A DNA stretch of 64,000 bases from Flavobacterium sp. ov086 (GCF_900187965.1 NZ_FZNL01000009.1:120965-184964); one strand, 5' to 3'; counted from the stretch's first letter, positions 37,761 to 46,964 are shown. The notes: generated by a model from the letters alone, not told the origin. A program made the numbers and translations.

Positions 37761-38534
37761 ATGTCCTTATTTTCAGATAATATCAGAGCATTGAGGGTTA
37801 AGCATAAAATATCGCAGGAGAAATTAGCTGAAAACCTTAGAATTACCCGAGGAAGATATGTTAAATACGAAGACGGAACTTCAGAAGCACCATATGATAT
37901 CTTAAAGCAAATTGCTTTATACTTTCATATGAGCATTGATTTATTATTGTCTGTCGATATACGAAAGATAAACATAGAAAACTTGATAAAATTAGAAGGC
38001 AACCGACTTATTTTACCGATACAAGTAGATAGTTTTGGGGAGAATTACATCGAAATTGTATCCCAAAAAGCAAAAGCAGGTTACCTAAACGGTTATGCCG
38101 ATCCGGAATATATTGAAAGTCTGCAACAAGTTTCTCTTCCGTTTTTAGGACCTGGTAAACACCGCGGATTTCCGGTAGAAGGTGATTCGATGCCACCACA
38201 CGAAGACGGATCCATTATTATTGGTCGTTATGTAGAAAGACTGGGAGAGGTGATGGATGGTAAGACCTATATATTGATTACCAAAAATGAAGGAATGGTT
38301 TATAAACGTTTGAATAAGAATAAAAAGAATGCCTTGGTTTTAGAATCAGACAATCGTTTTTACCCGAATTATGAAGTGAAAGCATCTGATATTCTTGAAA
38401 TCTGGGAATACGAATGCAGCATTGGACGTAGTGATAAACGTCACGAAGCAACCGAATCACAAAGCATGAAAGACTTACTTTTGGAGGTAAAAAGAGAAGT
38501 AATGGAGATTAAGAATAATACTTCGAATACGTAG
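37761..38534 (+). CDS. LexA-like XRE-S24 self-cleaving regulator
   Basis: 257-aa repressor with an N-terminal Cro/CI helix-turn-helix (residues 6-63: ISQEKLAENLRITRGRYVKYE) and a C-terminal S24 peptidase domain. Cleavage-site candidate Ala106-Gly107 (QKAKAGYLNG), nucleophile Ser143 (VEGDSMPP) and Lys182 (VYKRL) are spaced 37 and 39 residues apart, close to the 35 and 37 of E. coli LexA. True LexA has a winged helix instead of an XRE domain, so this is a CI/LexA analogue. It diverges from the dinB-dnaE unit and probably represses both directions until DNA damage triggers self-cleavage. Confidence 0.88.
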   Translation: MSLFSDNIRALRVKHKISQEKLAENLRITRGRYVKYEDGTSEAPYDILKQIALYFHMSIDLLLSVDIRKINIENLIKLEGNRLILPIQVDSFGENYIEIVSQKAKAGYLNGYADPEYIESLQQVSLPFLGPGKHRGFPVEGDSMPPHEDGSIIIGRYVERLGEVMDGKTYILITKNEGMVYKRLNKNKKNALVLESDNRFYPNYEVKASDILEIWEYECSIGRSDKRHEATESQSMKDLLLEVKREVMEIKNNTSNT

Positions 38535-38547
38535 AAGTTTTTGCCAC

Positions 38548-38565
38548 TCCCGATAGCTATCGGGA
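38548..38565. repeat. 18-bp palindrome TCCCGATAGCTATCGGGA
   Basis: Perfect palindrome between two convergent genes, related to other tcccga...tcggga hairpins at 44874-44889 and about 63578. It has no T-tract. Confidence 0.6.
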
Positions 38566-38585
38566 TGCACCGATTTGAAGGATTA

Positions 38586-38649
38586 TTTTTTTCGCCACGA
38601 ATTCACGAATTATTTTAAATCAAAATTCGTGAATTCGTGGCGAAAAAAA
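38586..38649. repeat. Long perfect inverted repeat (GCCACGAATT type)
   Basis: 26-bp perfect arms (seven T, CGCCACGAATTCACGAATT and its complement ending in seven A) around a 12-base loop. The T-run comes first and the A-run last, so it lacks the order of an intrinsic terminator. It nevertheless sits between convergent genes. A related long repeat is at 56836-56987. Confidence 0.8.
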
Positions 38650-38650
38650 A

Positions 38651-39412
38651 CTAAAAAACCTTCACAAAACCCAACCCATATTGCTGCCCGTTATAAAAAG
38701 GCATTACCATAGAAGTTGATTTGTTTTCAGAAGACGATTTAAAAAGTTTTTTGGTGATATATGGATTCATCCAATACGCCAGTTTAGTACTCAAAATACC
38801 AATTCCGGCTCCGGCAGCAACATCTGTTAACCAATGACGATTGTTGTAAATTCTAAAAAGCCCGGTTCCTGTTGCTACGGCATAACCGGCAATTCCGTAC
38901 CAAATGGATTTGTCTTTGTACTCCTGCCATAAAAATTCGGCTCCGGCAAAAGCAGTGGCTGTGTGCCCGGAAGGAAATGAATTGTTAGAACTTCCATCAG
39001 GACGTTCTTCATGTACGAGTGATTTTAAACCTAAAACAGTCGAAGCCATAATAACATACGAAGTCACAAAAATTACAGAACGATCACGCATGTTATTTTT
39101 GCCTTTTACACCAAAAGCATTCAAAGCATAAACGGATGCTGCAGGTGCATATTGAGAGAAATCATCAATAGTGATTTTTTTGTCAATATCTTCGGTAACT
39201 TCATCTTTGATTTGATGGTTGAAACTTAAGAGTTGATCATTTCCAATACCAATTACACCATATCCAATTAATACACCCGGAATAATTAATTGTTTGTAAT
39301 TAAATTTCAGGTTATGTGAAGTACTGTCAATTTTTGTTATGGAGTCGTTTTGTTGTGCATTAGCACTCAAAAAAACAAATAAAAACATCAGAGAAATCGC
39401 TTTGTAAAACAT
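38651..39412 (-). CDS. Exported PAP2-family phosphatase
   Basis: 253-aa membrane phosphatase of the PAP2/phosphatidic acid phosphatase superfamily. The signal peptide (ISLMFLFVFLSANAQ) is followed by the three catalytic motifs: KSLVHEERPDG, NSFPSGHTATAF and RIYNNRHWLTDV, the last supplying the R-x5-H-x3-D pattern. Substrates in the family include phosphatidic acid, undecaprenyl pyrophosphate and lipid A phosphates; which applies here cannot be read. The stop is 2 bases beyond a long inverted repeat. It is not linked to the adjacent kdp genes by spacing (251 bases). Confidence 0.9.
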   Translation of the reverse strand: MFYKAISLMFLFVFLSANAQQNDSITKIDSTSHNLKFNYKQLIIPGVLIGYGVIGIGNDQLLSFNHQIKDEVTEDIDKKITIDDFSQYAPAASVYALNAFGVKGKNNMRDRSVIFVTSYVIMASTVLGLKSLVHEERPDGSSNNSFPSGHTATAFAGAEFLWQEYKDKSIWYGIAGYAVATGTGLFRIYNNRHWLTDVAAGAGIGILSTKLAYWMNPYITKKLFKSSSENKSTSMVMPFYNGQQYGLGFVKVF

Positions 39413-39663
39413 CTTTCGTTATTGTTATAAGTTGCAATAATAACGTATGTTCAAATCAACTATTTTAGGCTTAATCTAACCTTAAGCGAATATTAATTTC
39501 TTGGCTTTAAATGAGATAGTTCGATTAAGATTGGCTAAATATTATATCATTTTTTAATCCGTTGAAAATATAAATGTATAACATTTTATGCTTTTTGCTG
39601 AACTGGATTAATACCGAAGCTTCGGGACAGCCCTACAAAATTGGCTGAGCCGATGGCTCTTTT

Positions 39664-41382
39664 TTATACTTTCAACGAAAACCAAAACGTACTTCCCAGC
39701 CCTAAATTACTTTCTACACCAACGTTTCCGTTTTGAGCTTCAATAAATTCCTTGCTGATTGCTAATCCTAATCCGGTTCCGGATTTTTGACTTCCAGGAA
39801 CCTGAAAATATTTATCAAAAACTTTGTCTTTATATCTTGCGTCAATTCCTTTTCCGGTGTCGATAACCTGAAATATGATCTGACTGTTTTCCTTCTTTAA
39901 TTGAATGACAATTGTACTTTTTTCAGAAGAATATCGGATTGCATTCGACAAATAATTAATCAAAACCCAGCCTGTTTTTTCACTGTCCGCTTTTACATCT
40001 TGAAGGTTTTCATTGGCATCAATTACTAATTTTATTTGCTTTTGTTCTGCCTGAACTTTTACTGCTTCAACAGCATAGTTTACAATGTTATACGGATTGC
40101 TTTTTTCAATATTCAGCTGAATATTTCCAGTTTCGAGTTGCGATAAATTCAGTAGTTCACCAGTGATTTTCAATAACCTCTGACTATCATCTTTTATACT
40201 TTCAACCAATTGTTTCTGGTCGTCATTCATGTCACCAGTTTTGTTGTTTTGAAGCAATTGGAGACTCAGTTTTATAGAAGCAATTGGTGTTTTTAATTCG
40301 TGCGAAACGGTGGCAATAAAATTAGTTTTCGCAAAATCAAGTTCCTTAAAAAGAGTAATATTTCGAAGAATAATCACATCGCCAATATTGATTTCTTTTT
40401 CTTCGCCAGTTGGAATTATGGTAATATTTAGGATTTCTTTCTCGAAATAACTTTCTTTTCCATGAGCATAAATTTTAAGAGGCTGTTTTTTAGAAGAATC
40501 AGTATTGTCTTTTAAAATTAAAGAGCGTATTAAATCATTGGATAATGCCAAATCTGAAGCTGATTTTCCGATAACATCCTCAGATTTCATTCCAATAATT
40601 TTCAAGGCTTCGTCGTTCACAAACAAAATAATTCCTTCATTATCCAGTCCAATAATAGGATCGTTCATATTATTGATAAGCGTCTCGAGTCGTTTTTTCT
40701 CAAAGAATAATTTATACAAATTACTGTTATTATATTCCTGTAGTTTTTGTGCCATTGTATTAAACGATTTTGCCAAATCGCCATATTCATTGTGATTGGT
40801 AAAATGCACACGCTCTGAATAATTTTTATTAGCAATTTCTTTAATACTCTGAGTTAGTTCCTTAATTGGATTGGCGATATTATTCGGTAAATTAACCAAT
40901 AAGTTAAAAGCAATCAAAAAACACAAACTTCCCACAATAGCAATCCATAAATTGGCATTTTCGGCGGTATGTTTTGCAATATCGCTTTTCTGTTTTATGG
41001 CATCGAGATTGAGTTTCATAATTGCGAAAATATCTTGCCTGATTTGTGTTTTTACAGTTTCATTTGTGCTGTTTTTTTGCAGAAGCAAAAAATCTTGTTC
41101 AAGTTTAGCTGTTGCTTCTTTTTCACCGGGCTCAGTAACATTCTGAGTTTGTTTTTCAAGATATTCTTTAAAAGTAAGGATCTTATTATCGGTATTCATT
41201 TTAATTTCATCCAAAGACAAAATCATATTACGGGAATATTCAAGCGTATTATAATTTGCTTTCAGAATATTTTCAGTGTCTGCTTTTATCAAAAAAACAG
41301 AATATCCACTCACTAGCGAAAGTATGATAATCATTAAAAATAATAATCCAACTCCCAGATTCAATTTAGTTTTAATTCTCAT
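39664..41382 (-). CDS. Histidine kinase of the kdp locus
   Basis: 572-aa membrane kinase with two transmembrane helices (about 9-32 and 146-168) enclosing a helical sensor domain. A HAMP linker (NIANPIKELTQSIKEIA), a PAS domain (MNDPIIGLDNEGIILFVNDEAL), HisKA (ATVSHELKTPIASIKLSL) and a HATPase domain (NYLSNAIRYSS, DTGKGID, GTGLGLAIS) follow. It is the last gene of the kdp operon, 104 bases behind the KdpD sensor half. In Bacteroidota KdpD is split, and this protein probably supplies the kinase half. No KdpE is beside it; the sigma-54 regulator at 49635 is the likely receiver. Confidence 0.9.
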   Translation of the reverse strand: MRIKTKLNLGVGLLFLMIIILSLVSGYSVFLIKADTENILKANYNTLEYSRNMILSLDEIKMNTDNKILTFKEYLEKQTQNVTEPGEKEATAKLEQDFLLLQKNSTNETVKTQIRQDIFAIMKLNLDAIKQKSDIAKHTAENANLWIAIVGSLCFLIAFNLLVNLPNNIANPIKELTQSIKEIANKNYSERVHFTNHNEYGDLAKSFNTMAQKLQEYNNSNLYKLFFEKKRLETLINNMNDPIIGLDNEGIILFVNDEALKIIGMKSEDVIGKSASDLALSNDLIRSLILKDNTDSSKKQPLKIYAHGKESYFEKEILNITIIPTGEEKEINIGDVIILRNITLFKELDFAKTNFIATVSHELKTPIASIKLSLQLLQNNKTGDMNDDQKQLVESIKDDSQRLLKITGELLNLSQLETGNIQLNIEKSNPYNIVNYAVEAVKVQAEQKQIKLVIDANENLQDVKADSEKTGWVLINYLSNAIRYSSEKSTIVIQLKKENSQIIFQVIDTGKGIDARYKDKVFDKYFQVPGSQKSGTGLGLAISKEFIEAQNGNVGVESNLGLGSTFWFSLKV

Positions 41383-41418
41383 GACGTTTGTTTTAAAAAC
41401 AAGTTTTTTTATATATGA

Positions 41419-41478
41419 ACCATTAAGTTATTAAATTTCATAAAGCCAAAGCTTAATCTTTCTTAATTTCTTAATGGT
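41419..41478. repeat. ACCATTAAG...CTTAATGGT repeat, copy A
   Basis: 60-bp element with 9-bp inverted ends and an inner AAAGCTTAA block. About three quarters of its bases match copy B at 42664-42721. It lies 8 bases beyond the KdpD stop on the minus strand. Confidence 0.7.
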
Positions 41479-41486
41479 AAAAAAAA

Positions 41487-42614
41487 TTACGACAAAATAA
41501 CAAGGTCTACATTCGATAAAGACAAGCTATTTAATAAGCGTCTGAAAATCGTTGTAGACAAAATTACTTTAAATAAATTCAAATGTGGTTTCCCAATGCA
41601 GACAGTTGTAATATGTTTTTCTTCAACGGCTATTAAAATAGCATCTGCAATATTTTTATTTTCTATTTTAATCACTTCTGCTCCTAATTGTACAGCCAGT
41701 TTAAAATTATTAATCAAATGACGTTGTTTGTCCAATGCAATTTTTGTGCTGCTTTCTCTGGGTGTTTCCACATACAAAACATACCACGATCCATTGTAAT
41801 AACTTGCCAAACGTGCTGCTTTTCTAATTACAATTTTAGCCGTTTTATCATTACTGCTAATGCAAGCCAAAAGTTTTTCGTGACGTAAAGCATGAAGTTG
41901 AGGTACCTCATTTTCAACTTTTCGAACGACTTGACTTGCCACTTCTTTCAAAGCCAATTCACGTAATTGTAGAATTTGATCCGATTTAAAAAAGTTCGTC
42001 AAAGCTGTTTGAATTTTATCAGCCGTATAAATTTTTCCTTCCTTCAAACGTGCAATCAAATCTTCAGAAGTCAAATCGATATTCACGACTTCATCTGCCA
42101 ATCGCAAAACATTGTCCGGAATTCGTTCCTGAACGTCAATATTGGTAATACGTTTTACATCTTCATTAAGACTCTCAATATGCTGAATATTCACTGCCGA
42201 AATCACATTGATTCCCGCTTCCAGAATCTCAAGAACATCTTGCCAGCGTTTCTCATTTTTGCTTCCTTCAACATTCGTGTGTGCCAGTTCATCAACAATT
42301 ACCACTTCAGGTCTAAGGTTGATAATCGCTTGTACATCGAGTTCTTCGAGCTCTTTCCCTTTATAGAAAATGGTTCGCCGCGGAATTACGGGCAAACCAG
42401 ATAAAAGTTCATGCGTTTCCTTGCGCATGTGTGTTTCGATGTAACCAATTTTCACGTCAATTCCGTTTTTCAACAGCGAATGCGCTTCTTGCAGCATACG
42501 ATAAGTTTTGCCCACACCGGCGCTCATCCCAATATAGACTTTAAACTTTCCTTTTCGTGATTTCTGAATTAAATCGAGAAAGTGCTGTGCATTATTTTCT
42601 TTTTCCTGTTTCAT
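41487..42614 (-). CDS. kdpD: KdpD N-terminal sensor protein (kinase-less)
   Basis: 375-aa cytoplasmic protein equal to the N-terminal half of E. coli KdpD. The KdpD domain has Walker A GMSAGVGKTYRM near residue 30 and Walker B VVIVDELAHTN near 110. A universal-stress-protein domain follows from about residue 240 (KLLACISSNDKTAKIV). It lacks transmembrane helices, HisKA and HATPase; the separate kinase gene follows. Start ATG 42614 (MKQEKEN) is preferred: the longer frame from 42644 runs through repeat-like intergenic sequence. It probably senses potassium or ATP status and modulates the kinase. Confidence 0.9.
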   Translation of the reverse strand: MKQEKENNAQHFLDLIQKSRKGKFKVYIGMSAGVGKTYRMLQEAHSLLKNGIDVKIGYIETHMRKETHELLSGLPVIPRRTIFYKGKELEELDVQAIINLRPEVVIVDELAHTNVEGSKNEKRWQDVLEILEAGINVISAVNIQHIESLNEDVKRITNIDVQERIPDNVLRLADEVVNIDLTSEDLIARLKEGKIYTADKIQTALTNFFKSDQILQLRELALKEVASQVVRKVENEVPQLHALRHEKLLACISSNDKTAKIVIRKAARLASYYNGSWYVLYVETPRESSTKIALDKQRHLINNFKLAVQLGAEVIKIENKNIADAILIAVEEKHITTVCIGKPHLNLFKVILSTTIFRRLLNSLSLSNVDLVILS

Positions 42615-42663
42615 AATATTTGCCACGAAGGCACTAAGACACAAAGTTTTTTATTTTTATTTA

Positions 42664-42721
42664 ACCATTAAGACATTAAGTTAATAAAGACAAAGCTTAA
42701 CTTTCTTAATATCTTAATGGT
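42664..42721. repeat. ACCATTAAG...CTTAATGGT repeat, copy B
   Basis: 58-bp relative of the element at 41419-41478, with the same inverted ends and AAAGCTTAA core. It sits between the porin stop and the KdpD start. Confidence 0.7.
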
Positions 42722-42741
42722 AAAAAAATAATTTTTAATGT

Positions 42742-43818
42742 TTAAAAACTAATCGCCAGCGAAGTTGTTACAAACGTATTTGTATTCGTTGGAAGATTGT
42801 CTTTTGTAAATATTTCATCTTTACTCGAAAGATTTCTTGCTTCTAATCTAAACATTACATTATCAGTAACTAAGTAATCAAAGTTAGCTGAAAATCCGTA
42901 AGTTTTAAAACCATTTGGAGTTTCCGTTGCGATAATAACACCTTTTTCATCACTATAATATTCGCCACGAGCTGCAAGCTGAATTTTATCAGTTGGTTTG
43001 TATTGCACGATCAAAACTGGCGAAAACCAAGTGTCGTATTTATTACTGTTTTTAGCCGCTTGTTGGGATCCAACATCAAAACCAGCCGTAACATTTGTTT
43101 TATCCGTTACTTTAAATTGTCCGTAAAAGTTATTAAAATAACGCCATTTTTTGTCGATATCTGGTTGTTCATTTCCAACATAAGTACTCCAATTCAAAAC
43201 CACTCTGTCTGATGGTTTATAAGTAACTTGTGTTCCAAAAGCAGGCGTTTGATTGCCTTTTACTTTCTCAATACGTTGCCAGCCATTTAGATACATTCCT
43301 GCCAAATACCATTTTCCGGACTCAGAGGTGTAACCAATTTTTACTCCCGTTTCATAATACGGAGAGTTTTCAGCGAGAATACTTCTTGTTAAAGTGGGAC
43401 AATCTTTTCCAATTGCACTTTCAAAACCTATGTGCGCCGGCATAATTCCTGCATCAATCCATAAATTATGGCTTTGCGAAATCTTCACACCCACATTTGC
43501 CTCGTATACATTCTTCAATAAACCTTGTTCCGCAGCCATATTATATTCGGCATAAGTTCCCGCCATCAAGGCAAAATTTCCACGAATATTATCTTTAGAG
43601 TAATTCACTTTTGCCAATCCTAAATTTAGGTTCACTTCGTTGCTTTTGTTATAGTTATAAAAAAAGCTTGGGCGAGTATGATTATCCGGTTTCCCGAAAT
43701 CATAACTATAATAAACGTCTACATATCCTGAAAACGTAAGCGGACTTTTTGATTCTTCCTGTGCATGTAAATTGCTAAAACCAAATGCGATTAAAGCGGT
43801 AAGTATAATTTTTTTCAT
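42742..43818 (-). CDS. Outer-membrane beta-barrel porin of the kdp operon
   Basis: 358-aa exported protein. The signal peptide (KKIILTALIAFGFSNLHAQ) is followed by about 16 amphipathic beta strands (for example LTFSGYVDVYYSYDFG and VNLNLGLAKVNYSK) ending in a terminal strand FVTTSLAISF with C-terminal Phe, as expected for a Bam substrate. It resembles the BBP2/OmpL-like porin group. Position between kdpC and kdpD suggests it lets potassium cross the outer membrane under limitation; that is inference. Confidence 0.82.
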   Translation of the reverse strand: MKKIILTALIAFGFSNLHAQEESKSPLTFSGYVDVYYSYDFGKPDNHTRPSFFYNYNKSNEVNLNLGLAKVNYSKDNIRGNFALMAGTYAEYNMAAEQGLLKNVYEANVGVKISQSHNLWIDAGIMPAHIGFESAIGKDCPTLTRSILAENSPYYETGVKIGYTSESGKWYLAGMYLNGWQRIEKVKGNQTPAFGTQVTYKPSDRVVLNWSTYVGNEQPDIDKKWRYFNNFYGQFKVTDKTNVTAGFDVGSQQAAKNSNKYDTWFSPVLIVQYKPTDKIQLAARGEYYSDEKGVIIATETPNGFKTYGFSANFDYLVTDNVMFRLEARNLSSKDEIFTKDNLPTNTNTFVTTSLAISF

Positions 43819-43863
43819 TTTTTTAATGTGGTATTTTTAAGTAGGTCTTACATCCAGTTTGTT

Positions 43864-43890
43864 ATTTCGACGAAGGAGAAATCTCCGTAC
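43864..43890 (+). repeat. TATTTCGACGAAGGAGAAATC half-repeat
   Basis: One arm of the element found as a full inverted pair at 44096-44192 (ATTTCGACG-AAGGAGAAATC core). It lies upstream of the porin start. Confidence 0.6.
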
Positions 43891-43919
43891 AGAAATACAC
43901 AATCTGAACAAGTTTTTTT

Positions 43920-44004
43920 GGAGCTATTTCCCGCTATCCGTTTCAATCTTTTACTTTTTAAAGAAAAAAGTAAAAGGATTTCCACTACTATCGGGGCTAG
44001 GGCA
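43920..44004 (+). repeat. Interspersed hairpin repeat, copy 2 of 3
   Basis: Same ends as copies 1 and 3 (GGAGCTATTTCCCGCTAT and CTATCGGGGCTAGGGCA). Central stem CTTTTACTTTTT / AAAAAGTAAAAG. It lies inside the kdp operon, between kdpC and the porin gene. Confidence 0.8.
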
Positions 44005-44031
44005 TTTTGGAAAAAAAAGGGCATTTATTAT

Positions 44032-44058
44032 CCTAACAGGTTTCCAAAACCTGTTAGG
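44032..44058. repeat. Palindromic repeat CCTAACAGGTTT...
   Basis: 12-bp perfect arms CCTAACAGGTTT / AAACCTGTTAGG with loop CCA. It belongs to the AGGTTTT-AAAACCT palindrome family also present at 44216, 49526, 49602 and 63503. Confidence 0.75.
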
Positions 44059-44095
44059 TATTAGTTGTACGTTTTAGTTTTTCCCTAAGAGTTTG

Positions 44096-44192
44096 TCATT
44101 TCGACGCAAGGAGAAATCACACTAGAAATTCCATACAGTATGTCGTCAAACTTTGTCGAGTTACGAGTGCGATTTCCCCTCCGTCGAAATGA
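44096..44192. repeat. TCATTTCGACG inverted-repeat element
   Basis: 97-bp unit with imperfect 27-28 bp inverted ends (TCATTTCGACGCAAGGAGAA and complement of TCATTTCGACGGAGGGG...). This arm sequence is commonly seen between genes in Flavobacterium, from memory. Confidence 0.65.
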
Positions 44193-44215
44193 TAAAACAG
44201 GCAAAAATCTTTGTC

Positions 44216-44248
44216 AAACCCAACAGGTTTTTAAAATCTGTCGGGTTT
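44216..44248. repeat. Palindromic repeat after kdpC
   Basis: 16-bp arms aaacccaacaggtttt / aaaatctgtcgggttt with one mismatch and one G-U pair, 9 bases beyond the kdpC stop. No U-tract follows on the minus strand. Confidence 0.7.
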
Positions 44249-44257
44249 AAAAACGTA

Positions 44258-44812
44258 CTACTTCAATCCATCAAGCGCCACATTCAATTCCAACACATTA
44301 ACCGTTGGAGTTCCCATAACTTTTGGCGTATTGATATTTGCTTCAACCAAAGCTTTTACTTTATCTTCAGCTAATTTTCTTTCTTTGGCAACACGTTTTA
44401 CCTGAATCAAAGCACCTTCCGGAGAAATATTAGGATCTAAACCACTACCGGAAGCCGTAACCATATCTGCCGGAATTTCAGATTTTTTCAAGTAAGGATG
44501 AACAACTAAAAACGTATCGATTCTTTTTTGAACCAAAGCCAAATATTCAGCATTGCTTGGTCCTTTATTGCTTCCCGCACTTCCGGCAGCATTATAATCT
44601 ACAGCCGAAGGTCTTCCCCAGAAATAATTCGACTTATCGAATTTCTGACCGATTTTTTGATAACCAACCACTTTTCCGTTAACCGAAATAGTTTCTCCTT
44701 TTCCTTGATTAGGAGCAAACTGAGCAATTCCATAAATTGCAAGAGGGTAAATAACTGCAAACAGAATTACGGTAAGCAGTGTCAATTTTAATAGTGAAAA
44801 TATAGTTTTCAT
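44258..44812 (-). CDS. kdpC: Potassium-transporting ATPase subunit C
   Basis: 184-aa KdpC, the single-helix subunit that stabilises the KdpFABC complex and raises its ATP affinity. An N-terminal membrane helix (LTLLTVILFAVIYPLAIYGI) is followed by a periplasmic domain with the family motifs FWGRPSAVDYNAAGSAGSN, GSGLDPNISPEGALIQ and MGTPTVNVLELN. Length is normal. It follows kdpB after 107 bases that contain repeat hairpins; the operon's tight spacing is broken on both sides of this gene by repeats. Confidence 0.96.
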   Translation of the reverse strand: MKTIFSLLKLTLLTVILFAVIYPLAIYGIAQFAPNQGKGETISVNGKVVGYQKIGQKFDKSNYFWGRPSAVDYNAAGSAGSNKGPSNAEYLALVQKRIDTFLVVHPYLKKSEIPADMVTASGSGLDPNISPEGALIQVKRVAKERKLAEDKVKALVEANINTPKVMGTPTVNVLELNVALDGLK

Positions 44813-44854
44813 TGTTTTTTGAGTTTCTAAGTTGCTGAGTTACTAAGTGGCTAA

Positions 44855-44889
44855 GACTAAGAAAAAAACTTAGTCCCGAAGTTTCGGGA
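44855..44889. repeat. Hairpins between kdpB and kdpC
   Basis: Two adjoining inverted repeats: GACTAAG-N7-CTTAGTC (44855-44875) and TCCCGAAGTTTCGGGA (44874-44889), in a region of 'ctaag' repeats. The gap 44813-44919 looks like inserted repeat DNA. Confidence 0.6.
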
Positions 44890-44919
44890 TAGCGACTTAG
44901 AACCTCAGAAGCTTAATAT

Positions 44920-46953
44920 TTACATAAATAAGGTAACCAGTAAATCAATTAATTTAATTCCGATAAAAGGGACAATCAATCCGCCTAAACCATAAATCAA
45001 CAGGTTTCTTTTAAGGATTGCACTAGCTCCGATTGGTTTATAATCAACACCTCTCAGCGCAAGCGGAATCAGGATAGGAATGATAATAGCGTTGAAAATT
45101 ACTGCTGATAAAATAGCACTTTCAGGGCTATGCAAACGCATGATATTCAATCCTTCAAGCGCAGGAATCGCAGTAATAAAAAGAGCAGGAACAATAGCAA
45201 AATATTTCGCAACGTCATTTGCAATAGAAAAAGTAGTTAAAGTTCCGCGAGTCATTAAAAGCTGTTTACCAATTTCGATAATCTCAATTAATTTCGTTGG
45301 ATCATTGTCAAGATCGACCATGTTTCCGGCTTCTTTAGCAGCTTGAGTTCCGCTGTTCATGGCAACACCCACATTTGCTTGAGCTAGGGCAGGAGCATCA
45401 TTCGTTCCGTCACCCATCATAGCAACAAGTTTACCAAGGTTTTGCTCGTTTTTGATGTAATTCATTTTGTCCTCAGGTTTTGCTTCGGCAATAAAATCAT
45501 CAACACCGGCAGCTTCGGCAATAAACTTAGCTGTTAGAGGGTTATCTCCTGTAACCATCACCGTTTTTACACCCATTTTTCTCAAACGGTCAAAACGTTC
45601 TTTCATTCCTGTTTTAATGATATCCTGTAATTCGATAACACCTTGAACCTGATTGTTTTTAATAACCACTAATGGCGTTCCTCCTTTAGACGAAATATCA
45701 ATTACTTTTTGGGCAATATCTTCAGGGAAAGAGTTTCCGGCTTGAAGTGCAATATTTTTTGCAGCATCCTGAGCCCCTTTTCTAATATTGGTTCCGTCTT
45801 TTAAAATAACTCCGGAAGTTCTGGTTTCTGCGGTAAATTTTATTAAAGTAGCACCTTCAATTGATAATTTATTGGCAGTTTCGGCTCCAGCCAATTCCAC
45901 GATACTTTTCCCTTCCGGAGTATCATCTGCTAATGAACTCAATACAGCAGATTTTATAAAATCTTCTTCAGAAACTCCTTTTGCAGGGTAGAAATTTGTT
46001 GCTTTTCGGTTTCCAATTGTGATTGTTCCAGTTTTATCCAAAAGCAATACATCAATATCTCCGGCAGTTTCTACTGCTTTTCCGGATTTTGTAATTACGT
46101 TGGCACGCAACGCTCTGTCCATTCCTGCAATACCAATTGCTGAAAGTAAACCTCCAATTGTAGTTGGAATCAAACAAACAAATAATGAGATAAAAGCCGC
46201 GATCGTGATGGGTGCATTTGCATAGTCGGCAAACGGTTTTAGCGTAACGCACACAATCACGAAGATTAAAGTAAACGCGGCTAATAAAATAGTCAAGGCA
46301 ATTTCGTTTGGTGTTTTCTGACGGCTTGCACCTTCAACCAAAGCAATCATTTTATCCAAGAAACTTTCGCCAGGCTCAGAAGTTACAATTACTTTAATTT
46401 TGTCAGATAGCACTTTTGTTCCTCCGGTTACAGATGATTTATCACCTCCGGCTTCCCGAATTACAGGAGCACTTTCTCCAGTAATCGCACTTTCGTCAAT
46501 AGTGGCTAAACCTTCGATAATTTCACCATCTGTTGCAATTAGATCTCCTGATTCACAAACGAAAATATCTCCTTTCTTCAATTCAGATGAACTGATGTTT
46601 TTGATTTCTCCGTTAGGTAAAATTTGTCTTGCCGGAGTTTCTTCACGTGTTTTTCTTAAACTATCCGCTTGAGCTTTCCCTCTTGCTTCGGCGATTGCTT
46701 CGGCAAAATTGGCAAACAAAAGTGTTGCAAGTAAAATTAGAAATACAATTAAATTATAGATAAAACTGCCTTGATCACTTGCTCCCATTAAAATGGAAAT
46801 ACAAACGGCAAACATAATGGCAGTTCCTATTTCTACGGTAAACATTACCGGATTTTTGATCATCATTTTTGGATTAAGCTTCACAAAAGATTGCACTAAA
46901 GCTTCTTTTACCTGTTTGCTTTCAAATAATGAATTGGATTTATTATTAGTCAT
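44920..46953 (-). CDS. kdpB: Potassium-transporting ATPase subunit B
   Basis: 677-aa P-type ATPase subunit that couples ATP hydrolysis to K+ uptake. The phosphorylated Asp is in [13 protein letters not shown]. The TGES actuator motif (TGESAPV), the nucleotide domain ([21 protein letters not shown]) and the hinge [10 protein letters not shown] and [16 protein letters not shown] are complete. Membrane helices lie at about 38-85, 218-270 and three or four near the C-terminus. It starts 11 bases after the kdpA stop. Length agrees with E. coli KdpB (682). Confidence 0.97.
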   Translation of the reverse strand: MTNNKSNSLFESKQVKEALVQSFVKLNPKMMIKNPVMFTVEIGTAIMFAVCISILMGASDQGSFIYNLIVFLILLATLLFANFAEAIAEARGKAQADSLRKTREETPARQILPNGEIKNISSSELKKGDIFVCESGDLIATDGEIIEGLATIDESAITGESAPVIREAGGDKSSVTGGTKVLSDKIKVIVTSEPGESFLDKMIALVEGASRQKTPNEIALTILLAAFTLIFVIVCVTLKPFADYANAPITIAAFISLFVCLIPTTIGGLLSAIGIAGMDRALRANVITKSGKAVETAGDIDVLLLDKTGTITIGNRKATNFYPAKGVSEEDFIKSAVLSSLADDTPEGKSIVELAGAETANKLSIEGATLIKFTAETRTSGVILKDGTNIRKGAQDAAKNIALQAGNSFPEDIAQKVIDISSKGGTPLVVIKNNQVQGVIELQDIIKTGMKERFDRLRKMGVKTVMVTGDNPLTAKFIAEAAGVDDFIAEAKPEDKMNYIKNEQNLGKLVAMMGDGTNDAPALAQANVGVAMNSGTQAAKEAGNMVDLDNDPTKLIEIIEIGKQLLMTRGTLTTFSIANDVAKYFAIVPALFITAIPALEGLNIMRLHSPESAILSAVIFNAIIIPILIPLALRGVDYKPIGASAILKRNLLIYGLGGLIVPFIGIKLIDLLVTLFM

Positions 46954-46964
46954 TTTCTTTTATA

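Noticed and set aside
38586..38649. Intrinsic terminator between the LexA-like and PAP2 genes
   Set aside because: The stem is excellent but begins with T and ends with A on both strands, so no U-tract follows; listed as a repeat.
43828..44374. Several 70-80 codon plus-strand frames between porin and kdpC
   Set aside because: They are translations of intergenic repeats and of the antisense of kdpC.
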